64,000 nt of DNA from Pseudomonas flexibilis. GTDB taxonomy: Bacteria > Pseudomonadota > Gammaproteobacteria > Pseudomonadales > Pseudomonadaceae. The stretch's first letter is position 1; each line of letters opens with the position of its first letter. The translations under genes were made by a program, and so were the position numbers. This document shows, one piece after another, positions 18,901 to 26,175 of the stretch. The DNA is taken from assembly GCF_000802425.1 (NCBI RefSeq), contig NZ_JRUD01000019.1, forward strand, positions 62,001 to 126,000, written 5' to 3'. The notes below the pieces were generated by a model that was not told where the DNA came from, made no database searches, and saw only the letters and a list, made by a program, of their open reading frames with translations.

Positions 18901-20799
18901 GTGCAGCGCGACAGCATCACGGTGATCGGCATCGGCGACATGAGCGGCGATGTGTTCGGCAATGGGCTGCTGATGTCCGAGCGGGTGCAGCTGCTGGCCG
19001 CCTTCAACCATCTGCACATTTTCGTCGACCCCGATCCTGACCCGGCCGCCAGTTATGCCGAGCGCAAGCGGCTTTTCGAGCTGCCGCGCTCCAGCTGGGC
19101 GGACTACGACGCGGGGCTGATTTCCGCCGGTGGCGGGGTGTTCCCGCGCAGCGCCAAGAGCATCGCCGTCAGCCCGCAGATGCGCGAGCGCTTCGACATC
19201 CAGGCCGAGAAGCTGTCGCCCAACGAGCTGGTCAGCGCGCTGTTGCGGGCGCCGGTGGACCTGCTGTGGAACGGCGGCATCGGCACCTACGTCAAGGCCA
19301 GCACGGAAAGCCATGCCGACATCGGCGACAAGGCCAACGATCCGCTACGGATCGACGGTCGGGAACTGCGCGCCCGGGTGGTGGGCGAGGGGGGCAACCT
19401 GGGCATGAGCCAGCTGGGGCGCATCGAGTACTGCCTAAACGGTGGCGCCTGTAACACGGACTTCATCGACAACGCCGGCGGGGTGAACTGCTCCGACCAT
19501 GAGGTGAACATCAAGATTCTCCTCAACGGCGTGCTGGTCGCCGGCGACATGACCGGCAAGCAGCGCAACCAGTTGCTGGCGCAGATGACCGACGACGTGG
19601 CGCAACTGGTGCTGGGCAGCAACTACACGCAGACCCAGGCGCTGTCGCTGGCCGAACGCCGCGCCCGCGAGCGGATGGGCGAATACCGCCGGCTGATGAG
19701 CGACCTGGAAAGCCGCGGGCGCCTGGACCGGGCGCTGGAATTCCTGCCCAGCGACGAGCAGCTCGGCGACCGTGCGCTGACCCGGCCCGAGCTGGCGGTC
19801 CTGCTGTCCTACAGCAAGATCGACCTCAAGCAGGCGCTGCTGGATTCCAGCGTGCCGGACGACGATTACCTGGTACGCGACATGCAGCGCGCTTTCCCGC
19901 CGCAGCTGGTGGAGCGCTTCGGCGAGGCGATGCGCAATCACCGGCTGCGGCGCGAGATCGTCGCCACCCAGATCGCCAACGATCTGGTCGACCGCATGGG
20001 TATCACCTTCGCGCAACGGCTGTGCTCATCCACCGGCATGGGCGCCGCCCAGGTGGCCGAGGCCTATGTGATCGTGCGCGACGTCTTCCACCTGCCGCAC
20101 TGGTACCGGCAGATCGAGTCGCTGGACTATGGCGTGAGCGCGGATACGCAGCTGGCGCTGATGGATGAACTGATGCGCCTGGGACGCCGGGCCACGCGCT
20201 GGTTCCTGCGCAGCCGCCGCCAGACCCTGGACGCTGCCCGCGATGTGGCGCACTTCGGCCCGCCGGTGGCCACCCTTGGCGTGAAACTGGACGAGCTGCT
20301 GCAGGGGGCGGCCCGCGAGCAGTGGCAGGAGCGCCACCAGGCCTACGCCGAGGCCGGGGTGCCGGAGTTGCTGGCACGCATGGTGGCGGCCAGCGACCAG
20401 CTCTACATGCTGTTGCCGATCCTGGAGGTGGCCGAGCGGACCGGTCACGAACCGCTGCTGGTGGCGCGGGCCTTCTTCGCCGTGGGCAGCGCTCTGGACC
20501 TGGACGGCTACCTGCGGCGCATCACCCATCTTGCAGTGAACAGCCACTGGCAGGCGCAGGCCCGCGAAGCCTTCCGCGATGAACTGGACAGCCAGCAGCG
20601 GGAGATCACCCTGTCGTTGCTGTCGGCCCCCGGCGAAGGCGATCCGCGCCATCGCCTGGAGAGCTGGCTGGAACAACGCCAGCCACTGGTGCAGCGCTGG
20701 GAAACGATCCTCGCCGAACTGCGCGGCGCGGGTGAAAACGACTATGCGCTGCATGCCGTGGCCAGCCGGGAGCTGGCGGACCTGGCGCGTTCGGGCTGA
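15979..20799 (+). CDS. gdhB: NAD-specific glutamate dehydrogenase, large (about 180 kDa) type
   Basis: The 1606-residue enzyme oxidatively deaminates glutamate to 2-oxoglutarate with NAD and serves amino-acid catabolism. It is the very large bacterial GDH type described in P. aeruginosa and Streptomyces, with a long N-terminal regulatory region of about 700 residues and a long C-terminal region around the catalytic core. In the core, GGLRWSDREEDFRTEVLGL and MGAKGGFV carry the substrate-binding part, and GIGDMSGDVFGNG forms the nucleotide-binding loop. The start at 15979 has GGAG 5 bases upstream; the frame is open for a further 420 bases but upstream sequence belongs to the moxR promoter and coding region on the other strand. 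Confidence 0.96.
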   Translation: MVFFSASGKTDFHQQLREALARHVEPEVLPRLARFAEQFFAIAPLEELLQHRLADLEGSTLSAWRLLEAFRGEPLVRVFNPDYEQHGWQSTHSVVQVLHPDMPFLVDSVRMALNRRGHSIHTLQNSVLSVRRGAAGELLDILPRGSHAEGARDEALMFLEIDRCASTAELRELQQLLSDVLAEVRLAVGDYPAMQEQVRRLLEHLAQRGDAGEGESVGEVRAFYEWLLDHHFTFLGYEEFRVLEDERGARIEYDEGSLLGLSRVLRKNLSDEQRSIEPSVLAYLREPCLLSFAKASQVSRVHRSAYPDLVSLRMLDDQGRVVRECRFLGLYTSMLYTESVTRIPYVRRKAEAILGRSGFARHAHLGKELAQVLEVLPRDELFQTPVDELYETAIAIVQIQERNKLRLFLRKDPYGRFVYCLVYVPRDHYSTEIRVKIQNLLMERLNASDCEFWTYFSESVLARVQLILRVDPRTVPAFDARQLEQEVIQACRSWQDEFASLMVERFGEARGTDLLARFAPGFPAGYRERFEPHSAVADMQHIRSLSDEQRLVMSFYQPLGQGEGELHCKIYHADLPLPLSDVLPILENLGLRVLGEYSHRLRQRDGRAYWIHDFTFAPPAGLVVDLKTLNGLCQEAFTQIIAGNAENDAFNRLVLGAGLTWREVALLRAYGRYLKQIRIGFDLGYIAATLNNHTDIALELVRLFKTRFYLARKLTAEALEEKQGKLEEAIRAALDQVAVLNEDRILRRYLELIGATLRSNFYQTDAEGRHKPYFSFKISPGAISEMPRPVPLYEIFVYSPRVEGVHLRFGPVARGGLRWSDREEDFRTEVLGLVKAQQVKNAVIVPMGAKGGFVPRRLPVGGSRDEIQAEAIACYRLFISGLLDITDNYLEGRVVPPEQVVRHDGDDPYLVVAADKGTASFSDIANGIAAQYGFWLGDAFASGGSAGYDHKKMGITARGAWVSVQRHFRERGIDVQRDSITVIGIGDMSGDVFGNGLLMSERVQLLAAFNHLHIFVDPDPDPAASYAERKRLFELPRSSWADYDAGLISAGGGVFPRSAKSIAVSPQMRERFDIQAEKLSPNELVSALLRAPVDLLWNGGIGTYVKASTESHADIGDKANDPLRIDGRELRARVVGEGGNLGMSQLGRIEYCLNGGACNTDFIDNAGGVNCSDHEVNIKILLNGVLVAGDMTGKQRNQLLAQMTDDVAQLVLGSNYTQTQALSLAERRARERMGEYRRLMSDLESRGRLDRALEFLPSDEQLGDRALTRPELAVLLSYSKIDLKQALLDSSVPDDDYLVRDMQRAFPPQLVERFGEAMRNHRLRREIVATQIANDLVDRMGITFAQRLCSSTGMGAAQVAEAYVIVRDVFHLPHWYRQIESLDYGVSADTQLALMDELMRLGRRATRWFLRSRRQTLDAARDVAHFGPPVATLGVKLDELLQGAAREQWQERHQAYAEAGVPELLARMVAASDQLYMLLPILEVAERTGHEPLLVARAFFAVGSALDLDGYLRRITHLAVNSHWQAQAREAFRDELDSQQREITLSLLSAPGEGDPRHRLESWLEQRQPLVQRWETILAELRGAGENDYALHAVASRELADLARSG

Positions 20800-20891
20800 A
20801 CGGCAGCGCCGGGCGGCCGCCCTGCAGACCCGTGATCCAGGTAGGCGGTCGGCGCTTATCGGCCGCCGTTGGGCACGACGCCCGGCGGCGC

Positions 20892-21779
20892 TTACGGATC
20901 GATGTGCAGGGTGGTCGGCAGGTGGTAGAGGAATTCCACCAGGTCCGGCGCGCCAGCCAGGCGCAGGCCTTCGCCGAGGGCGTTCGCCTGTTCGTCGGCG
21001 CGCGGCAGCAGCAGGGCTTCGAGCACCGTGGGCGTACGCTGCAGCAACAGGCGCGAATACGGCAGCCCGCTGTCCAGCAGCAGCCCCATGAAACCTGGGT
21101 CGCTCCAGGCCTCGGCCGGCATGCCGAGCATGTGGTAGTGGCTGTGCAGCTCGGCCAGCACCACCGGATTGAGCCGATACTGGGCGACCTCCGCCGGCAG
21201 CTCGTGCTTCAGGCCGCGCAAGCGGGCATAGGCAACCAGAACGGCCAGCGTGGTGCCCTGGTCTCCGTCGTAGAACAGCCGTTCGCCAAACCATTCCGCC
21301 TGACGCAGGCGCAGGGGCTGACCCTTGCCGGGCAGCGTCTGTTCGGCGGCCTTGAGGAAATCCTTGTAGCTGATCATGCGCAGGCTGCGACAGGCCGGCG
21401 TGGCGGCCAGGTCTTCCAGGCGCGAATGAGGTGGTTGGTCACCCGGTGGACAGCACAGCCCACCGATGTCGCGCAGATCGAAGGCCGGTACGAAGCGATG
21501 ATTCACCTCGAGCAGGCGCGCCAGCACCGCGTGGGCGGCCGCCTTGTCCTCCTGCACCGGTCCGGACAGGGCACCGCGCGGTAGATCCACCAGGCGCTCC
21601 AGTTGTGGACCGAGTTGCCACCAGATGCTCAGGGTGGGCAGGGGGATCGGCTGAAACGGCAGGCTGAGCTGGCGTGCGCGATCCAGCATGCGTCTGGCAG
21701 CCTTGCCGCCCAGGCCCAGCTGTCCGGCCAGGGACGACAAACGGCTGGTGAGGCGCGGGGGTGGCGTGGGCGAGGTCAT
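20892..21779 (-). CDS. Conserved protein of unknown function (295 residues)
   Basis: I do not recognise the family. The protein begins MTSPTPPPRLTSRLSSLAGQ and is predicted cytosolic, rich in Leu and Arg, largely helical. The middle contains a Cys-Cys pair (GGLCCPPGDQ) and the end a long helical region with AELHSHYHMLGMPAEAW. It has some look of an HDOD-type signalling domain (a loose all-helical bundle), but no diagnostic motif is clear. The ATG at 21779 is preferred: the frame continues upstream with poorly conserved composition. It sits alone between gdhB (convergent) and DUF2835 (divergent). Confidence 0.7.
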   Translation of the reverse strand: MTSPTPPPRLTSRLSSLAGQLGLGGKAARRMLDRARQLSLPFQPIPLPTLSIWWQLGPQLERLVDLPRGALSGPVQEDKAAAHAVLARLLEVNHRFVPAFDLRDIGGLCCPPGDQPPHSRLEDLAATPACRSLRMISYKDFLKAAEQTLPGKGQPLRLRQAEWFGERLFYDGDQGTTLAVLVAYARLRGLKHELPAEVAQYRLNPVVLAELHSHYHMLGMPAEAWSDPGFMGLLLDSGLPYSRLLLQRTPTVLEALLLPRADEQANALGEGLRLAGAPDLVEFLYHLPTTLHIDP

Positions 21780-21980
21780 GGCAATGCTACGGGCTCCAAC
21801 AGTACTGCGTCGGGGTGGCGTGCCATTCGAACCGGGTGAGCAGGGCGCATGGAAAGGTGCGTTGCCCGCCTGGCCTTGCTGGCGCTCGCTAGTGTGGCAG
21901 AGCGGCCCGCTCGCTGGCGAGGGCGACTTGGGTCGCAGATGTGGCAAACTGACTCGCGTGTCTGACAAAGGGGGCGCTCC

Positions 21981-22202
21981 ATGCCCAGCCTGGTGCTGGA
22001 TATCCATCTGACGGCCGATCAGTTCCTGGCCTACTACCAGGGCCGTGCCAACCGGGTGCTGGCCTACAGTCGCGACGGGCGCAGCGTGAGCCTGCCGGCC
22101 CATCATCTACGGCCGTTCCTGACCCATGCCGGCATCCAGGGCACCTTCCGGCTGGAGGTAGGGGCCGACGGCAAGCTGCTGGACGTGAAGCGTCTGGCCT
22201 GA
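21981..22202 (+). CDS. DUF2835 family protein
   Basis: This small 73-residue protein matches DUF2835, with LTADQFLAYYQGRANRVLAY, LPAHHLRPFLTHAGIQGTF and a final LLDVKRL strand. It is likely a single compact beta-rich domain in the cytosol. A G-rich ribosome-binding region (AAAGGGGG) lies about 8 bases upstream. In P. aeruginosa a comparable small gene also sits directly upstream of pyrD. Function unknown. Confidence 0.8.
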   Translation: MPSLVLDIHLTADQFLAYYQGRANRVLAYSRDGRSVSLPAHHLRPFLTHAGIQGTFRLEVGADGKLLDVKRLA

Positions 22203-22234
22203 GTCCGACGGGTCAAAAGCGCGCGCCGAGCGGG

Positions 22235-22240
22235 TATACT
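22235..22240 (+). promoter_or_regulatory. Candidate -10 box of pyrD
   Basis: TATACT lies 32 bases before the pyrD ATG. A -35 element is not clear (a TCAAAA at 22213-22218 is a poor match). The position and quality of the -10 make a start here plausible. Confidence 0.45.
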
Positions 22241-22271
22241 CGGCGGCCCCAAACACCCAACGAGCCCGACC

Positions 22272-23297
22272 ATGTACTCCCTGGCCCGCGATCTGCTCTT
22301 TCGACTGTCTCCGGAAACCTCTCACGAACTGTCCCTCGACCTGCTCGGCGCGGGCGGGCGTCTGGGGCTGAACGGTCTGCTGTGCAAGAAGCCGGCGGCC
22401 CTGCCAGTGAAGATCATGGGTCTGGAATTCGCCAATCCGGTCGGACTGGCCGCTGGTCTGGACAAGAACGGCGACGCCATCGACGGTCTCGGCCAGCTGG
22501 GTTTCGGCTTCCTCGAGATCGGCACCGTGACGCCGCGCCCTCAGCCGGGCAACCCGAAGCCGCGCCTGTTCCGCCTGCCGGAAGCCCAGGCCATCATCAA
22601 CCGCATGGGCTTCAACAACCACGGGGTCGACTACCTGCTGGAGCGCGTGCGCGCCGCCCGCTATCGCGGCGTGCTGGGTATCAACATCGGCAAGAACTTC
22701 GACACCCCGGTCGAGCGCGCGGTGGACGACTACCTGATCGGCCTGGAGAAGGTCTATCCCCACGCCAGCTACATCACGGTTAACGTCAGCTCGCCGAATA
22801 CCCCGGGGCTGCGCAGCCTGCAGTTCGGCGATTCGCTGCGCCAACTGCTCGAAGCCCTGCGCCGCCGCCAGGAAGACCTGGCCGTCGAGCACGGCCGCCG
22901 TGTGCCGCTGGCGATCAAGATCGCCCCGGACATGAGCGACGAGGAAACCGTCGAGGTGGCGCGCGCGTTGGTGGATGCCGGGATGGATGCGGTGATCGCC
23001 ACCAACACCACCCTGAGTCGCGAAGGCGTCGAAGGCCTGCTGCACGGTGACGAGGCCGGCGGTCTGTCCGGCGCGCCGGTACGCGACAAGAGCACCCACA
23101 CCGTGAAGGTGCTGGCCGCCGAGCTGGGTGGGCGTCTGCCGATCATCGCCGTGGGCGGTATCACCGAAGGGCGCGACGCGGCCGAGAAGATCGCCGCCGG
23201 GGCGAGCCTGGTGCAGATCTATTCGGGGTTCATCTACAAGGGCCCGAAGCTGATTCGCGAAGCGGTGGATGCCATCGCCGCGCTGCCGCGGACCTGA
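22272..23297 (+). CDS. pyrD: Dihydroorotate dehydrogenase (quinone), class 2
   Basis: The 341-residue flavoenzyme oxidises dihydroorotate to orotate in pyrimidine synthesis and passes electrons to the quinone pool. The N-terminal amphipathic helices ([19 protein letters not shown]) mark the membrane-associated class 2 type. [12 protein letters not shown], the [19 protein letters not shown] block, VNVSSPNT with the class 2 catalytic serine, and the FMN-phosphate loop AVGGI are visible. The length is standard for the family. A terminator follows directly. Confidence 0.97.
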   Translation: MYSLARDLLFRLSPETSHELSLDLLGAGGRLGLNGLLCKKPAALPVKIMGLEFANPVGLAAGLDKNGDAIDGLGQLGFGFLEIGTVTPRPQPGNPKPRLFRLPEAQAIINRMGFNNHGVDYLLERVRAARYRGVLGINIGKNFDTPVERAVDDYLIGLEKVYPHASYITVNVSSPNTPGLRSLQFGDSLRQLLEALRRRQEDLAVEHGRRVPLAIKIAPDMSDEETVEVARALVDAGMDAVIATNTTLSREGVEGLLHGDEAGGLSGAPVRDKSTHTVKVLAAELGGRLPIIAVGGITEGRDAAEKIAAGASLVQIYSGFIYKGPKLIREAVDAIAALPRT

Positions 23298-23310
23298 AGC
23301 GCACAAATGG

Positions 23311-23334
23311 AAAGGGCTCCCTTGGGAGCCCTTT
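23311..23334. terminator. Rho-independent-type hairpin between pyrD and rmf
   Basis: AAAGGGCTCCC and GGGAGCCCTTT form a perfect eleven-pair stem with a TT loop, 13 bases after pyrD. It is symmetric and may also act on the convergent rmf transcript. Confidence 0.8.
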
Positions 23335-23395
23335 GGCGATCACCGTGCCAGGTCCGTGTGGGGCCTGGCGCGGCGGAAGAGCGTCGGACCGGGTC

Positions 23396-23611
23396 TCAGC
23401 CGACCGCTCTCATTTCATTCAGTCGATGTATGCCGGCGGTGCCGGTCAGACCGTCCCAGTGGTCGGCGCGACCTTCGCGCCAGCCATTGAGCCAGGCCTG
23501 GCGAGTCGTCGGATGGGTGAAGGGACAGAGCTCCTGGGATTTGCCATGAACACCATGTTGGTAACCGCGTAAGTAGGCGCGTTCCATCGGGTCACGCTTT
23601 AGTCTTCTCAT
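23396..23611 (-). CDS. rmf: Ribosome modulation factor
   Basis: The 71-residue basic protein begins MRRLKRDPMERAYLRGYQHG and contains the RMF blocks GKSQELCPF and RQAWLNGWREGR. RMF binds 70S ribosomes in stationary phase and drives their dimerisation into inactive 100S particles. The gene converges on pyrD. Its 5' leader contains two stable hairpins, which match the position of the rmf RNA motif known in Pseudomonas. Regulation at the RNA level is therefore likely. Confidence 0.96.
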   Translation of the reverse strand: MRRLKRDPMERAYLRGYQHGVHGKSQELCPFTHPTTRQAWLNGWREGRADHWDGLTGTAGIHRLNEMRAVG

Positions 23612-23970
23612 CGGGTATTGCCCTCAATCGTTGACTGTATTTCCCACTGGCGGCCGCGTTGCGAGGCCGCGAAAGGGGTCGTTGCCGGCGTGACGACCCC
23701 ATAGGAAGGGCAACCTTGCGTTGTCTCCCTGAGGTTGTTTCTATCCAAAGGGGCGAGCGCTGTGAATGATCGATTTGTCATAACGAGGCAACATTTCGCC
23801 TGACGGAACCATAAGCAGCGCCACTTGTCGGGGCAAAGCGGTATCCCAGGTGGGTTTGGGCGCTAGTTGCGCACCGTGATTTTGTCAGCAACTGTTGTGC
23901 AGCTCGTCGTTTCAATTTGTTTCGGCTTCTCTGGCGGAAGCCTTTATCGCCTGCGGGCCTGGATTTTCGA
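23612..23970. other. Divergent non-coding stretch between rmf and rlmL
   Basis: This 359-base stretch holds the structured rmf leader next to rmf and the unassigned promoters of both genes. The half near rlmL is less GC-rich than its surroundings and contains no convincing gene or palindrome. Confidence 0.55.
23645..23705 (-). ncRNA. Structured rmf leader (rmf RNA motif candidate)
   Basis: Upstream of rmf, on the same strand, two hairpins lie in tandem. One pairs the arms at 23650-23655 and 23665-23670 around a nine-base loop. The other pairs the eight-base arms at 23675-23682 and 23693-23700 (ACGACCCC/GGGGTCGT) around a ten-base loop. A conserved RNA structure called the rmf motif is known upstream of rmf in Pseudomonas. 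I assign this by position and structure only, and boundaries are approximate. Confidence 0.6.
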
Positions 23971-26145
23971 ATGTCTGAGCGTTACGAACTGGTACTGACC
24001 TGCCCCAAGAGCCTGGAAAGCCTGCTGCTGGACGAGGCCGGGCAACTGGGGCTGGAAGAGGCCCGCGAACATGTGGCCATGGTGCGCGGCTTCGCCGGTA
24101 TTGAAACCGCCTATCGGCTGTGCCTGTGGTCGCGGTTGGCCAACCGGGTGCTGCTGGTGCTGGCGCGCTTCCCGGTGAGCAATGCCGAGACCCTCTACGA
24201 AGGCGTCAAGGCCGTCGACTGGAGCGAGCACCTGGATGCCGGCGGCAGCCTGGCGGTGGAGTTCAGCGGGCGCGGCGCCGGCATCGACAACACACACTTC
24301 GGCGCGCTGAAGGTCAAGGACGCCATTGTCGACCGTCTGCGCGCGCAGTTCGGCCAGCGCCCGTCGGTGGACAAGGACAATCCCGACCTGCGCGTGCACC
24401 TGCGCCTGGACAAGGGCGAGGCGGTACTTTCCATCGACCTGTCCGGGCACAGCCTGCACCAGCGCGGCTACCGCCTGCAGCAGGGTGCCGCGCCGCTCAA
24501 GGAAAACCTGGCTGCCGCGATCCTGATCCGCGCCGGCTGGCCGCGCATTGCCGCCGAGGGCGGCGCGCTGGCCGACCCGATGTGCGGGGTGGGCACCTTC
24601 CTGGTCGAGGCCGGCCTGATGGCGGCCGACGTCGCCCCCAACCTCAAGCGCCAGCAGTGGGGCTTTTCCCGCTGGCTCGGCCATGTGCCGGCCGTGTGGA
24701 ACCGCCTGCACGTCGAGGCCGAGGAGCGCGCGCGCATCGGCCTAAGCAAGCCGCCGCTGTGGATTCGCGGCTACGAAGCCGACCCGCGCCTGATCCAGCC
24801 GGCGCGCAACAACATCGAGCGCGCCGGACTCGGCGAGTGGGTACGCATCTACCAGGGCGAACTGGCCACCTTCGAGCCGCGCACCGACAAGGGCCAGGCC
24901 GGCCTGGTGGTGTGCAACCCGCCGTATGGCGAGCGCCTGGGCGACGAAGCCAGCCTGCTGTACCTCTACCAGAACCTGGGCGAGCGCCTGCGCCAGGCCT
25001 GCATGGGCTGGGAGGCCGCGATCTTCACCGGCGCGCCTGAGCTGGGCAAGCGCATGGGCATTCGCAGCCACAAGCAGTACGCGCTGTTCAACGGCGCGCT
25101 GCCGTGCAAGCTGCTGCTGTTGCAGGTGCGGCCCGACCAGTTCGTCACCGGCAACCGCCAGGGCGCCGAAGACCGCCTTGTGCCCCAGGCCAGTGAGCCG
25201 GCACGCCTGTCCGAAGGTGGGCAGATGTTCGCCAACCGCCTGCAGAAGAACCTCAAGACCCTGGGCAAATGGGCGAAGCAGGCCGGTGTGGAATGCTACC
25301 GGCTGTACGACGCGGACATGCCCGAGTACGCCCTGGCCATCGATTTGTACCGCGATTGGGTGCATGTGCAGGAATACGCGCCGCCGCGCTCGATCGACCC
25401 GGAAAAGGCCCAGACCCGCCTGCTCGACGCCCTGGCGGCGATCCCGGTGGCCCTTGGCGTGCCCGCCGAGCGCGTGGTGATCAAGCGTCGCGAACGGCAG
25501 ACCGGTACCCGCCAGTACGAGCGCCAGGGCGAGCAGGGCCGCTTCATGGAGGTCAGCGAGGGCGGCGTCAAGCTGCTGGTCAACCTCACCGATTACCTGG
25601 ACACCGGCCTGTTCCTCGACCACCGGCCGATGCGCCTGCGCATCCAGCGCGAGGCGGCCGGCAAGCGCTTCCTCAACCTGTTCTGCTACACCGCGACCGC
25701 TACCGTGCACGCGGCCAAGGGCGGCGCACGCAGCACCACCAGTGTCGACCTGTCGAAGACCTACCTGGACTGGGCACGCCGCAACCTGTCGCTGAACGGC
25801 TTCTCGGACAAGCAGCGCCTGGAACAGGGCGACGTGATGGCCTGGCTGGAAGCGGATCGCGGCGAGTACGACCTGATCTTCATCGACCCGCCGACCTTCT
25901 CCAACTCCAAGCGCATGGAAGGAGTGTTCGACGTTCAGCGCGATCATGCCCGGTTGATCGACCTGGCCATGGCCCGGCTGGCGGCGGGGGGCGTCCTGTA
26001 CTTCTCGAACAACTTCCGTAAATTCCAGCTGGACGAGATGCTGGCAAAACGCTACAAGATCGCCGAAGTGACGGGCGAAACACTGGATCCGGATTTCGCC
26101 CGCAATCCCCGCATCCACAGGGCCTGGCACATCAGCCACGGCTGA
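23971..26145 (+). CDS. rlmL: 23S rRNA methyltransferase RlmL/RlmK fusion
   Basis: The 724-residue bifunctional enzyme methylates 23S rRNA at G2445 (m2G, N-terminal part) and G2069 (m7G, C-terminal part). A THUMP domain covers about 45-155. The first methyltransferase has the VVCNPPYGERLGD motif (NPPY). The second has FIDPPTFSNSK and the SAM-binding block FCYTATATVHAA. The N-terminus MSERYELVLTCPKSLESLL is canonical, so I start at 23971 rather than the in-frame ATG at 23917. No strong ribosome-binding site is visible beyond a weak GGA. Confidence 0.95.
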   Translation: MSERYELVLTCPKSLESLLLDEAGQLGLEEAREHVAMVRGFAGIETAYRLCLWSRLANRVLLVLARFPVSNAETLYEGVKAVDWSEHLDAGGSLAVEFSGRGAGIDNTHFGALKVKDAIVDRLRAQFGQRPSVDKDNPDLRVHLRLDKGEAVLSIDLSGHSLHQRGYRLQQGAAPLKENLAAAILIRAGWPRIAAEGGALADPMCGVGTFLVEAGLMAADVAPNLKRQQWGFSRWLGHVPAVWNRLHVEAEERARIGLSKPPLWIRGYEADPRLIQPARNNIERAGLGEWVRIYQGELATFEPRTDKGQAGLVVCNPPYGERLGDEASLLYLYQNLGERLRQACMGWEAAIFTGAPELGKRMGIRSHKQYALFNGALPCKLLLLQVRPDQFVTGNRQGAEDRLVPQASEPARLSEGGQMFANRLQKNLKTLGKWAKQAGVECYRLYDADMPEYALAIDLYRDWVHVQEYAPPRSIDPEKAQTRLLDALAAIPVALGVPAERVVIKRRERQTGTRQYERQGEQGRFMEVSEGGVKLLVNLTDYLDTGLFLDHRPMRLRIQREAAGKRFLNLFCYTATATVHAAKGGARSTTSVDLSKTYLDWARRNLSLNGFSDKQRLEQGDVMAWLEADRGEYDLIFIDPPTFSNSKRMEGVFDVQRDHARLIDLAMARLAAGGVLYFSNNFRKFQLDEMLAKRYKIAEVTGETLDPDFARNPRIHRAWHISHG

Positions 26146-26175
26146 ACCCTGGTTTGCGCTGGCAGGGAAGTCGGT

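Noticed and set aside
16174-19314. Open frame of 1046 codons on the minus strand inside gdhB
   Set aside because: It is antisense to the conserved glutamate dehydrogenase core and has the same biased composition.
20800-20891. Possible terminator in the gap between gdhB and the unknown gene
   Set aside because: GC-rich imperfect repeats are present, but there is no clear stem with a T tract on either strand.
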